From the NCBI GenBank assembly GCA_015059715.1, contig SUZV01000008.1, forward strand, positions 50,209-114,208: a DNA stretch of 64,000 nucleotides, read 5' to 3'. Below are positions 10,125 through 18,898 of the stretch, piece by piece (the stretch's first letter is position 1; each line of letters opens with the position of its first letter). The DNA comes from Rikenellaceae bacterium. Lineage in GTDB: Bacteria > Bacteroidota > Bacteroidia > Bacteroidales > Rikenellaceae. Position numbers and translations under genes: made by a program. The notes under the pieces were generated by a model. The model was not told where the DNA came from. It ran no database searches and saw only the letters and a list, made by a program, of their open reading frames with translations.

Positions 10125-10544
10125 CTACTCCTCTCCTTGCTCACCCTCCTGCGAAGGTAGCTTAAACTCCGTAAAGCCAGCCTCGACCAAGAGGTTATAC
10201 CAAGCAAAGCACTTCTTCATATCCGACACGTGAACGCGCTCGCGGTCATACTCGGGCAGCACCTTTGCAAACTCCTCCTTGATGCGCTCGGGCGACTCCT
10301 TATGCGAGATAGCACACTTACCCTCGGTATAGTTCCATATATTGGTGAAGACATCTGCCAAGGCGATATCCTCGCCCTCGGTGAACATCGAAATCTCGGT
10401 AAGGGCACTTACACGTGAGGTGGCCGATGCATTCATACGCTTACCGTCGATAAGCGACTCGACGATAACGCCACGCATAGATTGTGCTACATACTTGTAG
10501 AGACCAGGCTGACCAGAAATGGCCAAAATATCCTTCAATTCCAT
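10125..10544 (-). CDS. DUF5606 domain-containing protein
   Basis: 139 residues. The N-terminal half (ELKDILAISGQPGLYKY, GVIVESLIDGKRM, SRVSALTEISMFTEGED) matches what I know of the Bacteroidota-specific DUF5606 family, whose function is not established. No signal peptide or membrane segment is seen, and the tail is acidic (EGEQGEE). It is divergently transcribed from serB with its own -7 box. Confidence 0.85.
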   Translation of the reverse strand: MELKDILAISGQPGLYKYVAQSMRGVIVESLIDGKRMNASATSRVSALTEISMFTEGEDIALADVFTNIWNYTEGKCAISHKESPERIKEEFAKVLPEYDRERVHVSDMKKCFAWYNLLVEAGFTEFKLPSQEGEQGEE

Positions 10545-10588
10545 AACTCTTTATAACTTTTTATTGTTAGTTCTAAATTTTTATGGCG

Positions 10589-10625
10589 CAAAGTTAATTA
10601 TTTTTCGCAAAAATAAGTATATTTG
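10589..10625. promoter_or_regulatory. Divergent promoters: DUF5606 gene and serB
   Basis: On the minus strand TAACTTTG (10596 to 10589) serves the DUF5606 gene. On the plus strand TATATTTG (10618-10625) serves serB. Both match TAnnTTTG; the boxes are 21 bases apart, so the promoters overlap. Confidence 0.65.
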
Positions 10626-10655
10626 TAGGAGAGTTAATAAAAAATAGTAAGCCTT

Positions 10656-11882
10656 ATGAATAGAGATAATATTGAGATTATACAGATAAACATCTCTGGA
10701 GAGGATAAGCCTGGACTTACATCGTCGCTAACTGGCATCTTAGCTTGTCACGATGCCTTTATTCTCGATATAGGACAGTCGAATATCCACCAGAGTCTAA
10801 CGCTTGGCATCCTCTTTATGACTACGCCCGAGCGTTCAGGACAAATTATGAAGGAGTTGCTCTTCAAGGCCTCGGAGATGAACATCACGATACGCTTCGA
10901 GCCTATCACCGCCGAGCAGTATAGCCAGTGGGTGACAGGGCAGGGTAAGAATCGATACATCATAACTATGGTGGGTCGTAAGATTACCGCCGAGCATATC
11001 TCGCGCGTTACGCATGCAATATCCGAGGAGGGGTTAAACATCGACGATATAAACCGCCTTACGGGACGTATGCCCTTGGACCAGGATGAGCGCGCTCCAA
11101 AGACAAGTATCGAGTTCTCGGTGCGTGGTACGCTCAGCGACAAGGGTCACTTCCAGAATGAGCTGATGAGCATAGCCAATGATGGCGAGGTAGATATATC
11201 GTTCCAGAAGGATGGCATCTTCCGCCGCTCGCGTCGCCTAATATGTTTCGATATGGACTCGACGTTGATACGTACCGAGGTTATCGATGAGCTTGCTGAC
11301 CGCGCAGGCGTGGGTGAGCAGGTGCGCGACATCACCGAGCGAGCTATGCGTGGCGAGATAGACTTCCGCGAGAGCTTCAAGGAGCGCGTGGCACTGCTCA
11401 AGGGCTTGGATGTTAGCGTTATGGAGGATATTGCCGTAAACCTACCCATCACCGAGGGTGTCGACCGCATGATGACAATACTTAAGCGTGTGGGGTACAA
11501 GACTGCGATACTATCGGGTGGATTTACCTACTTTGGCAACTACCTGAAGCGTCGCTTCGGCTTCGACTATGTTTATGCCAATGAGCTTGAGGTTGAGAAT
11601 GGTAAGCTTACGGGACGCTATACAGGCGAGATTGTCGATGGCCAGCGTAAGGCTGAGTTGTTACGTCTACTCTGCCAGTTCGAGAATATCGATATACAGC
11701 AGTCTGTGGCTGTGGGTGATGGTGCTAATGACCTGCCTATGCTCAACATCGCAGGCCTTGGCATCGCCTTCCACGCGAAACCAAAGGTGCGCGAGACGGC
11801 GCGTCAGTCAATATCAACAGTGGGACTTGATGGTATATTGTACTTCCTCGGCCTTAAGGATTCGTGGGTGGAGAAGCGTTAA
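10656..11882 (+). CDS. serB: Phosphoserine phosphatase SerB with N-terminal ACT domains
   Basis: 408 residues. It performs the last step of serine biosynthesis, phosphoserine to serine. Residues ~5-175 look like two ACT-type regulatory modules (QINISGEDKPGLTSSLTGIL; ITMVGRKITAEHISRV). The HAD phosphatase follows: motif I FDMDSTLI, cap region ITERAMRGEIDFRESFKERV, motif II AILSGG, and motif IV VAVGDGANDLPML. This ACT-HAD layout is common in Bacteroidota and allows amino-acid feedback. It stands alone between divergent and downstream promoters. Confidence 0.97.
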   Translation: MNRDNIEIIQINISGEDKPGLTSSLTGILACHDAFILDIGQSNIHQSLTLGILFMTTPERSGQIMKELLFKASEMNITIRFEPITAEQYSQWVTGQGKNRYIITMVGRKITAEHISRVTHAISEEGLNIDDINRLTGRMPLDQDERAPKTSIEFSVRGTLSDKGHFQNELMSIANDGEVDISFQKDGIFRRSRRLICFDMDSTLIRTEVIDELADRAGVGEQVRDITERAMRGEIDFRESFKERVALLKGLDVSVMEDIAVNLPITEGVDRMMTILKRVGYKTAILSGGFTYFGNYLKRRFGFDYVYANELEVENGKLTGRYTGEIVDGQRKAELLRLLCQFENIDIQQSVAVGDGANDLPMLNIAGLGIAFHAKPKVRETARQSISTVGLDGILYFLGLKDSWVEKR

Positions 11883-11935
11883 CTTCGGGTCTAAATACGG
11901 AGCGAGGGACTATGTCTAATCTACAGAGATAGAGA

Positions 11936-11943
11936 TATATTTG
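11936..11943 (+). promoter_or_regulatory. -7 box for the DUF5689 gene pair
   Basis: TATATTTG fits TAnnTTTG and lies 33 bp before the first lipoprotein start. No convincing -33 TTG is visible. Confidence 0.55.
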
Positions 11944-11976
11944 TAGTTTGTAGGACACGTCTTAAATATATCGAAG

Positions 11977-12795
11977 ATGGTTCGTCAAGGGGTCAATATC
12001 CTGATTATATCGTTTATAGTGATGCTTGTCGGTTGTTATAATGCAGCCGACAAGCCTGTTATACGCCCTGAGCTCGACGAGGCGACAACCTCAATAGCGC
12101 GTCTGCGTAGCGATGTTGTGGGCTCCTCGGGGCGCGATATAACTACCGATGTGCGTATTCGTGGGCGCGTGGTGTCGTCCGATAGCGAGCAAAATATCTA
12201 TGGGAGCATCTATGTAGAGGATGGCACAGGCGGTGTGGAGGTGATGTTGGGCCTTACGCAGCTCAGTGCCGCCTATCCCGAGGGTCTTGAGGTGTTGCTC
12301 AGGCTCAATAACTGCTATGCGGACTACTATCGTGGAGTGTTGCAGGTAGGCGATAGGGGCGAGGATAGCTACGACGGGAGATATAGTAGTGTAGGCTATA
12401 TAGGCTCGCGCGATGGTGTAGATATGGTTGTGCAGCGAGGTGTAGATGTAGAGCAGGTGTCGCCACGCCGCCTTACGATATCTGACTTAAGTGCCTCGAT
12501 ATGCGGCTGCTTAGTAGAGATAGATGACCTGCATCTTGTCGCTTCTACATCGATAGATACGCTCCAAGGGCAGAGCTTGGAGGATGCTCGCTGGCGTGGA
12601 TATAGCCTCTTTAAGGATAGTCGTGGCGATAGTATCGCCGTAAGGACACGCAACAGTGCCTACTTTGCCGATAGTGCTATTCCGCAGGATAGGGTCTCGC
12701 TGCGTGGCATTGTCGAGTGGGGTAGCTACGATAACGCCGCGGAGAAGTGCTACCATATAATTATGCGCTATGAGAGTGACTGTGTGGCTTATTAG
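11977..12795 (+). CDS. DUF5689 domain lipoprotein, first of two
   Basis: 272 residues with a lipoprotein signal: hydrophobic stretch LIISFIVMLVG followed by Cys at about residue 21. The body matches the DUF5689 pattern, an OB-like fold seen in Bacteroidota surface proteins: ITTDVRIRGRVVSSDSEQNIYGSIY, DGTGGVEVMLGL, then a repeat-like second half with VSLRGIVEW. Function is unknown; family members are often surface-exposed. Its 3' end overlaps the next gene by 26 bp and the two products share the same layout, so they look like a duplicated pair. Confidence 0.82.
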   Translation: MVRQGVNILIISFIVMLVGCYNAADKPVIRPELDEATTSIARLRSDVVGSSGRDITTDVRIRGRVVSSDSEQNIYGSIYVEDGTGGVEVMLGLTQLSAAYPEGLEVLLRLNNCYADYYRGVLQVGDRGEDSYDGRYSSVGYIGSRDGVDMVVQRGVDVEQVSPRRLTISDLSASICGCLVEIDDLHLVASTSIDTLQGQSLEDARWRGYSLFKDSRGDSIAVRTRNSAYFADSAIPQDRVSLRGIVEWGSYDNAAEKCYHIIMRYESDCVAY

Positions 12796-13534
12796 CCTTG
12801 CCGCGATGCTCCTTGGCATATCGTGCGATAGCCGAGAGGTTGATATCATCTCCAGTGAGGTATCTATAGGCTACCTTCGTAGCCTGGCAAGCGATGTTGC
12901 GCAGCCCATAACGCGCGATATTAAGATTGTGGGCTATGTGGTGGCTAATGACCGCCTCGGTGAGCTGACACGTGCCTTTGTTATCGCCGACGAGTCGTCA
13001 GGCGTAGAGGTACAGGTGGATGCATCGGTTGTCGATGAACATCTGCCGCTATACTCCCATATCGAGCTTAGCTGCTCGGGTCTATATATATGTCGCGAGT
13101 ATGGTAGGGTATTGCTGGGTGCTGAGCCTACGGATAGCTATGCCGTAGACCGTATTACGATGCCCGAGCTTGCGAGCCGCCTGCGCCTTATCTCCGACTC
13201 AATCACCGCGCCACGCGCTTTGCAGCTCGACATTCGCGATATTACCCCTCGCGAGCAGTTTCGCTATGTCATGCTCTCAGGTGTTGAGCTTATAGCTGAG
13301 GAGCGTGGGCAGAGATGGTGCGATATTGATACCCTTAGTGGGGAGTATATGCCCTCGTTACGCCACTTTAGCGATGGGCGCGACACCATAGCCTTTATCA
13401 CCTCTGGCGAGTGTCGCTACAGCTCTGAGCGTGTGCCTACAGCTACGATAGCCACACTTGGCATCGTCGATTATTATCGTGGGGATGTGGCCTTCCGCAT
13501 CACAAACCATCAGGTTGTGACGTTAGAGGATTAG
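12770..13534 (+). CDS. DUF5689 domain lipoprotein, second of two
   Basis: 254 residues. Signal and lipobox are clear (LAAMLLGISC, Cys at about 19). The same DUF5689 layout as the upstream protein is visible: ITRDIKIVGYVVANDRLGELT, DESSGVEVQVD, SHIELSCSGLYI, and a late TIATLGIVDYYRGDVAFRIT segment. The start lies inside the preceding gene, so translation is likely coupled. It ends 30 bp from the convergent rsmA gene with no obvious terminator. Function unknown; the pair may form one surface complex. Confidence 0.8.
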   Translation: MRVTVWLISLAAMLLGISCDSREVDIISSEVSIGYLRSLASDVAQPITRDIKIVGYVVANDRLGELTRAFVIADESSGVEVQVDASVVDEHLPLYSHIELSCSGLYICREYGRVLLGAEPTDSYAVDRITMPELASRLRLISDSITAPRALQLDIRDITPREQFRYVMLSGVELIAEERGQRWCDIDTLSGEYMPSLRHFSDGRDTIAFITSGECRYSSERVPTATIATLGIVDYYRGDVAFRITNHQVVTLED

Positions 13535-13564
13535 CTTCTGATAGCTTATACTCTGTGTGTGGGG

Positions 13565-14350
13565 TTATCTATGCTCCGAGACCCAGTTTGTTAGCTCGAC
13601 AAAGTCGGCAACCGAGAGCTGTTCGGCACGCATCGTAAAGAAGCGGTGCTCGCTGCCTCCGAAGTCGCCAAAAACAGCCTTAAGCGAGTTGCGTAGCATC
13701 TTGCGACGCTGGCCAAACGAGGCCTTAACAACCTTGATGAATAGCCCTTCGTCGCAGTCAAGCTTGTCGACATTGTTGCGTACTAAGCGTATAACGGCAC
13801 TCTTGACCTTGGGGGGTGGGTTAAAGACCTTCTCGCCAACGGTAAATAGATACTCGATGTCGTACCATGCCTGTAGCAGTACACTGAGGATGCCATACTC
13901 CTTCGAGCCTGGGGGCTCGGCAAGGCGAACAGCGACCTCGCGCTGAATCATTCCAACGCACTCGGGCACAATATCTCTGTTGTCGAGCACTTTGAAGAAT
14001 ATCTGTGAAGATATATTATAGGGAAAGTTACCTATTATCTTGAGTCGTGACCCATAGGATGCTCTAAGGTCCATCTTTAGAAAGTCGCCTTCGGAGAGTC
14101 TTTGCGAGAACTCGGGATAGTGGGCGTGGAGATACTCGACCGACTCGCCATCTATCTCGGCACCATAGGTTACGATATCCTCTCTTTGGAGCAGAAACTG
14201 TGTTAGTACACCCATGCCACAACCCACCTCCAACACCTTATCGGGGTTCTCTACGCTACCACCCGAGAGCGATGTGGCTATCTTGCGCGCTATGTTTAGG
14301 TCGGTCAAAAAGTGCTGACCGAGAGCCTTCTTTGCTCTTACTTCCGACAT
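13565..14350 (-). CDS. rsmA: 16S rRNA (adenine1518/1519-N6)-dimethyltransferase RsmA (KsgA)
   Basis: 261 residues, the usual length. It dimethylates two adjacent adenines near the 3' end of 16S rRNA late in 30S assembly. Motifs: KKALGQHFLTDLNIARKI at the N-terminus, SAM-binding EVGCGMGVLTQFLL, acidic end of strand 2 (GAEID), and catalytic GNFPYNISSQIFF. The C-terminal helical domain is complete (VVKASFGQRRKMLRNSL). It lies downstream of recQ on the same strand with a 41-bp gap. Confidence 0.97.
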   Translation of the reverse strand: MSEVRAKKALGQHFLTDLNIARKIATSLSGGSVENPDKVLEVGCGMGVLTQFLLQREDIVTYGAEIDGESVEYLHAHYPEFSQRLSEGDFLKMDLRASYGSRLKIIGNFPYNISSQIFFKVLDNRDIVPECVGMIQREVAVRLAEPPGSKEYGILSVLLQAWYDIEYLFTVGEKVFNPPPKVKSAVIRLVRNNVDKLDCDEGLFIKVVKASFGQRRKMLRNSLKAVFGDFGGSEHRFFTMRAEQLSVADFVELTNWVSEHR

Positions 14351-14391
14351 ACTAAAACAGCAGTATATTAATATAATATAGTATAACCAGG

Positions 14392-16581
14392 TTAGTTGGC
14401 CACCTCCGAGATAAACTTGATGCGCACCAGACGAATCTCCTCCTCGCTGTACTCCGAGCCCAGCTCCTCGATAGCATCATCAAGCGAGTCGGTCTCGGCA
14501 TCCTCCTTGAAGTATAGGTATATATCCTCGACCTTCTCTTCGTCCATCACCGAGTTTAGGTAGTACTGAATGTCGAGGCGCGTGCCAGAGTTTACTATGG
14601 CCTCAATCTCGCTTAGGAGTTCATCCATATCCAGATTACGCGCGTGGGCTATATCCTCGAAGTCCATCTTGCGGTCGATAGAGGTGATGATAAATATCTT
14701 GTTGCTCGACTTGTTGGCCACACCCTTAACTACGAGGTCCTGAGGACGTATAATCTCCTTCTCCTCGACATAGGTCTTGATGAGCTTGATAAACTCCGCT
14801 CCGAATTTCTGTGCCTTGCCAGCACCTACACCTGAGATGGTCTGTAGCTCCTCCATAGTTATAGGGTACTGTATCGACATATCTTCGAGCGATGGGTCTT
14901 GGAAGATAACATATGGGGGTAGGTCATTCTGCTTGGCCACCTGACGACGTAGGTCCTTAAGCATCGCAAAGAGCTCCTCATCGGCAGCACCGCCACCCTT
15001 CATAGGTCCCGAGGCCATATTCTCATCCTCCGAGTCGTAGTCGTGGTCTAAGGTTATAGTTATGGGGTGTGGGTGGTCGATAAACTCCTTGCCTCGCTCG
15101 TTTACCGATATAAGGCCGTAGTTCTCAATATTCTTGTCGATATATCCCATAATCAGGCCTTGGCGTATCACAGCGTTCCAGAAGTGAACATCGCGCTCTG
15201 CACCAACACCGAAGAGCTCTAACTTGTTGTGTCCATAGCTCTTGACCATAGCCGTAACCTTGCCCATAAGCACTGCTACGAGGTGGTCAATCTTAAACTT
15301 GTCGCCTATGCTCTCCAGAGCCTCTAACGCCTGTCTCATCTCGCGCTTAGCCTCTACCTTTGGCTTAGGATTGCAGCAGTTGTCGCAATTCTCGCAGTTC
15401 TCGGCAGTGTACTCCTCGCCAAAGTAGTGGAGGAGCGACTTACGACGACACATCGAGCTCTCGGCATACGATACCGTTTCGAGGAGTAGCAACTTGCCAA
15501 TCTCCTGCTCGGCAACAGGCTTGCCCTGCATAAACTTTTCGAGCTTCTGGATATCCTTATAGCTGTAGTATGTTAGGCAGTGACCCTCGCCACCATCGCG
15601 GCCTGCGCGGCCAGTCTCTTGGTAGTAACCCTCAAGCGATTTGGGGATGTCGTAGTGTATGACATAGCGCACATCGGGTTTGTCGATACCCATACCGAAG
15701 GCTATGGTTGCCACGATGACATCTACACGCTCGTGCAGGAAGGCATCCTGATTATCGGCACGTGTCTGGGCATCCATACCTGCGTGGTAAGCTAAGGCTT
15801 TGATGCCATTGGCCACAAGTAGCTCGGCAAGCTCCTCTACCTTCTTACGGCTCAGGCAGTATATGATGCCACTCTTGCCATCGTGCTGCTTGATGAAGCG
15901 GATGATGTCGTGGTCTACGTTGTGCTTTGGGCGTAGCTCGTAGTATAGGTTGGGACGGTTAAACGACGAGCGGAATACCGTAGCGTCGGTCATACCGAGG
16001 TTCTTCTGGATGTCCATCTGCACCTTGGGCGTTGCTGTAGCTGTGAGGGCTATCAGTGGTGCGGTGCCGATATCGTTGATTATAGGGCGTATACGTCGAT
16101 ACTCAGGTCTAAAGTCGTGTCCCCACTCCGAGATACAGTGTGCCTCATCTATGGCGTAGAACGATATCTTAATCTTACGAAGAAAGGCGATGTTGTCCTC
16201 CTTGGTAAGCGACTCGGGGGCGAAGTATAGTAGCTTGGTGCGTCCTTCGAGGACATCCTGCCTAACTTGTGCTATGGCCGACTTGTTAAGTGACGAGTTG
16301 AGGAAGTGTGCTATGCCCGACTCGGTAGAGAAGGTGCGCATAGCGTCTACCTGATTCTTCATCAACGCAATAAGTGGCGAGATGACGATAGCCACGCCAT
16401 CCATAATAAGCGCAGGGAGCTGGTAGCATAGTGACTTACCGCCGCCCGTAGGCATAAGGACAAAGGTGTCCTTACCCTCAAGAACATTATTTATGACAGC
16501 CTCCTGATTGCCTTTAAACGATGAGAATCCGAAATACTCGCGTAGTTTTTCGTGTAGTAAAACTCCCTGTTTAGTGCTCAT
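14392..16581 (-). CDS. recQ: ATP-dependent DNA helicase RecQ
   Basis: 729 residues. RecQ unwinds DNA 3' to 5' in recombination and fork repair. Visible in order: F..F and Q motif region (LREYFGFSSFKGNQ), Walker A MPTGGGKSLCYQLP, DEAH box AIDEAHCISEWGHD, motif VI QETGRAGRDG, the zinc-binding Cys set (MCRRKSLL, CENCDNCC), a winged-helix RQC domain and an HRDC domain (LKDLRRQVAKQNDLPPYVIF). A further ~110-residue acidic tail follows HRDC, common in this phylum. It has its own minus-strand -7 box. Confidence 0.97.
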   Translation of the reverse strand: MSTKQGVLLHEKLREYFGFSSFKGNQEAVINNVLEGKDTFVLMPTGGGKSLCYQLPALIMDGVAIVISPLIALMKNQVDAMRTFSTESGIAHFLNSSLNKSAIAQVRQDVLEGRTKLLYFAPESLTKEDNIAFLRKIKISFYAIDEAHCISEWGHDFRPEYRRIRPIINDIGTAPLIALTATATPKVQMDIQKNLGMTDATVFRSSFNRPNLYYELRPKHNVDHDIIRFIKQHDGKSGIIYCLSRKKVEELAELLVANGIKALAYHAGMDAQTRADNQDAFLHERVDVIVATIAFGMGIDKPDVRYVIHYDIPKSLEGYYQETGRAGRDGGEGHCLTYYSYKDIQKLEKFMQGKPVAEQEIGKLLLLETVSYAESSMCRRKSLLHYFGEEYTAENCENCDNCCNPKPKVEAKREMRQALEALESIGDKFKIDHLVAVLMGKVTAMVKSYGHNKLELFGVGAERDVHFWNAVIRQGLIMGYIDKNIENYGLISVNERGKEFIDHPHPITITLDHDYDSEDENMASGPMKGGGAADEELFAMLKDLRRQVAKQNDLPPYVIFQDPSLEDMSIQYPITMEELQTISGVGAGKAQKFGAEFIKLIKTYVEEKEIIRPQDLVVKGVANKSSNKIFIITSIDRKMDFEDIAHARNLDMDELLSEIEAIVNSGTRLDIQYYLNSVMDEEKVEDIYLYFKEDAETDSLDDAIEELGSEYSEEEIRLVRIKFISEVAN

Positions 16582-16608
16582 AATTTTTCGTAATCAACAA
16601 AATTTACC

Positions 16609-16648
16609 CAAATATAATATATTTTTTTGTAAAAATGTAATAACTTTG
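16609..16648. promoter_or_regulatory. Divergent promoters: recQ and lptB
   Basis: The minus-strand box TATATTTG (16616 to 16609) precedes recQ by about 30 bp. The plus-strand box TAACTTTG (16641-16648) precedes lptB by about 33 bp. Both fit TAnnTTTG. Confidence 0.65.
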
Positions 16649-16680
16649 CAAAAAACTTACAAAAAACTTACGACACCAAG

Positions 16681-17544
16681 ATGCGACTTTTCACAAGCGA
16701 GTTAGTAAAATCCTATAAATCACGCACTGTCGTGAATCACGTGACTATCGACGTTAATCAGGGCGAGATTGTCGGTCTGCTGGGGCCTAATGGTGCAGGC
16801 AAGACTACGACATTCTATATGATTGTAGGACTTATCAAGCCTAACGAGGGACGTATATTCCTTGAGAGCGACGAGGGCGTAGTTACGGATATCACCTCGC
16901 TGCCAGTATATCGTCGTGCGCAGATGGGTGTGGGTTATCTGGCACAGGAGGCCTCGGTATTTCGCCACCTCACTGTCGAGGATAATATTCGCGCCGTATT
17001 GGAGATGACAAAGTACTCTAAGGAGTATCAGCGCGATAGGGTGGAGAGCCTTATCGAGGAGTTCCGTCTTGCTAAGGTGCGCAAGAGCTATGGTAATCAG
17101 CTCTCGGGTGGCGAGCGTCGTCGCACGGAGATAGCACGTGCCGTAGCCATAAATCCATCGTTTATCCTCCTCGATGAGCCTTTTGCTGGTGTCGACCCTA
17201 TCGCTGTTGAGGATATACAGAGTATCGTGGGTACGCTTAAGGATAAGAACATCGGAGTTATCATCACCGACCATAATGTCGACGAGACGCTGGCAATTAC
17301 GGACCGTACATATCTTCTCTACGAGGGTAAGATTCTCAAGACAGGTACTGCCGAGGATTTGGCCAACGACGAGATGGTACGTAGAGTATACCTCGGAAGC
17401 AACTTCGAGCTTCGTACCTCGCCCCAGATTCTTCGACAGCGCAAGGAGCGCGAGGAGCGCGAGCGTGAGGAGGCTCTACGCGCCTTGGGACACATCAGCG
17501 GTAGCCAGGGCGATGATGATGACGATGACGACGATGAGGAGTAG
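16681..17544 (+). CDS. lptB: LPS export ABC transporter ATPase LptB
   Basis: 287 residues. LptB drives extraction of lipopolysaccharide from the inner membrane with LptFG. Walker [12 protein letters not shown]-loop region [19 protein letters not shown], signature LSGGERRR, Walker [14 protein letters not shown] and switch His in VIITDHNV all fit LptB rather than other ATPases. The usual protein ends near residue 245; here a charged extension ([18 protein letters not shown]) ends in eight Asp and two Glu. The acidic end is encoded by a GAT/GAC run that could vary by slippage. Confidence 0.95.
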   Translation: MRLFTSELVKSYKSRTVVNHVTIDVNQGEIVGLLGPNGAGKTTTFYMIVGLIKPNEGRIFLESDEGVVTDITSLPVYRRAQMGVGYLAQEASVFRHLTVEDNIRAVLEMTKYSKEYQRDRVESLIEEFRLAKVRKSYGNQLSGGERRRTEIARAVAINPSFILLDEPFAGVDPIAVEDIQSIVGTLKDKNIGVIITDHNVDETLAITDRTYLLYEGKILKTGTAEDLANDEMVRRVYLGSNFELRTSPQILRQRKEREEREREEALRALGHISGSQGDDDDDDDDEE

Positions 17545-17626
17545 TATCTATATTTACTAAAAATCAATATTTAAGCGACTTGGAGAGAGCTATTTGGGTC
17601 GATTGTAGATAGGTAATAATTATTAT

Positions 17627-18898
17627 ATGGATGATAGTGCAGTTCCCTTAGGGAATAGATTGTGTGGCGAGGTTACCCCTCCCTGTTCTAAGAGTTATGC
17701 TCAGCGTGCGTTGGCAGCGGCACTTTTGGCCCCTGGATGCACAACGCTTCATGGCATCGAGCTGTGTCGCGACACCCTCTCGGCGATAGCAACAATTAAG
17801 GCTCTCGGTGCCGAGGTCGAGATAGTAGATAACAATACCCTACATATTCACGGAGGCCTCAAGCCTCGCACCAACTGCCTAAATGTCGGAGAGTCGGGCC
17901 TTGCGGCACGTCTATTTACCCCGATTGCTGCGCTGCACTGCGAGCCTATAACCATCGAGGGCGAGGGTACGTTGCGCCATAGGCCTATGGCTATGATGGT
18001 CGAGCCGCTTAAGGAGCTCGGTGTCGAGGTGCGCGATGGTGGAGGACGGCTCCCTATCGAGGTGTGTGGCCCTATGCGTGGCGGTAAGATTACGGTGGAT
18101 GGCTCTATGTCCTCACAGTTTGTCACAGGACTACTCCTCTCGCTGCCCATTGCCGAGCGCGATACCACCATCGAGGTTGTTGGCGCGGTATCCACACCAT
18201 ATATAGATATGACGCTTGAGACGTTGGAGCGTTTCGGTGTCGAGATTATGTATAACGAGGGCGACTACACACAGTTCTATGTCGAGGGTGGGCAGCATTA
18301 TAGCCCTGTTGAGTACACCATTGAGAGTGATTGGAGTGCTGCGGCCAGCATTATGGTTGCTGCGGCCATCGCTGGCGAGGTGACCATAAAGAATATATCT
18401 ACTCTGTCGCGCCAGGCCGATACGGCCATATGCCGAGCTTTGGAGCGCGCTGGAGCATCTATAATCATCGAGGAGAGCACCGTTACCGTAGCACACCGCG
18501 AACTTGAGGCCTTCGACTTCGACGCTACGCAGTGCCCCGACCTCTTCCCAGCTCTTGTAGCGTTGGCCGCCGCCTCTAAGGGCGTGTCGGTGATACGCGG
18601 CATAGGTCGTCTAAGGGGTAAGGAGAGCGATAGAGGCGAGGCGTTACGCACAGAGTATGCCAAGTTAGGCATCGATATAGAGCTTGACTACGACGCTGAC
18701 CAGATGCGCATAGTGGGTGGCCCTGTTACGGCTGCCGAGGTAGACTCGCATGACGACCATCGTATAGCTATGTCGTTGGCTATTACGGCACTACGTATAG
18801 ATGGTCAGGTTGTTATCAAGAATCGGGAGTGTGTGGCCAAGAGCTACCCATCGTTCTTCGAAGATTTAGAATCATTGAGCCTACAGCAGCGTGAATAA
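17627..18898 (+). CDS. aroA: 3-phosphoshikimate 1-carboxyvinyltransferase (EPSP synthase)
   Basis: 423 residues. It joins phosphoenolpyruvate to shikimate-3-phosphate, the sixth step of the shikimate pathway. Motifs: SKSYAQRALAAALLA (substrate binding near residue 22), GESGLAARLFTP, DGSMSSQFVTGLL, and late GKESDRGEALRTEYAKLG and HDDHRIAMSLAI. It starts a tight run aroA-aroC-prmC-recX in which each gene overlaps the next by about 8 to 28 bp, so chorismate synthesis is cotranscribed with two unrelated genes. Confidence 0.96.
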   Translation: MDDSAVPLGNRLCGEVTPPCSKSYAQRALAAALLAPGCTTLHGIELCRDTLSAIATIKALGAEVEIVDNNTLHIHGGLKPRTNCLNVGESGLAARLFTPIAALHCEPITIEGEGTLRHRPMAMMVEPLKELGVEVRDGGGRLPIEVCGPMRGGKITVDGSMSSQFVTGLLLSLPIAERDTTIEVVGAVSTPYIDMTLETLERFGVEIMYNEGDYTQFYVEGGQHYSPVEYTIESDWSAAASIMVAAAIAGEVTIKNISTLSRQADTAICRALERAGASIIIEESTVTVAHRELEAFDFDATQCPDLFPALVALAAASKGVSVIRGIGRLRGKESDRGEALRTEYAKLGIDIELDYDADQMRIVGGPVTAAEVDSHDDHRIAMSLAITALRIDGQVVIKNRECVAKSYPSFFEDLESLSLQQRE

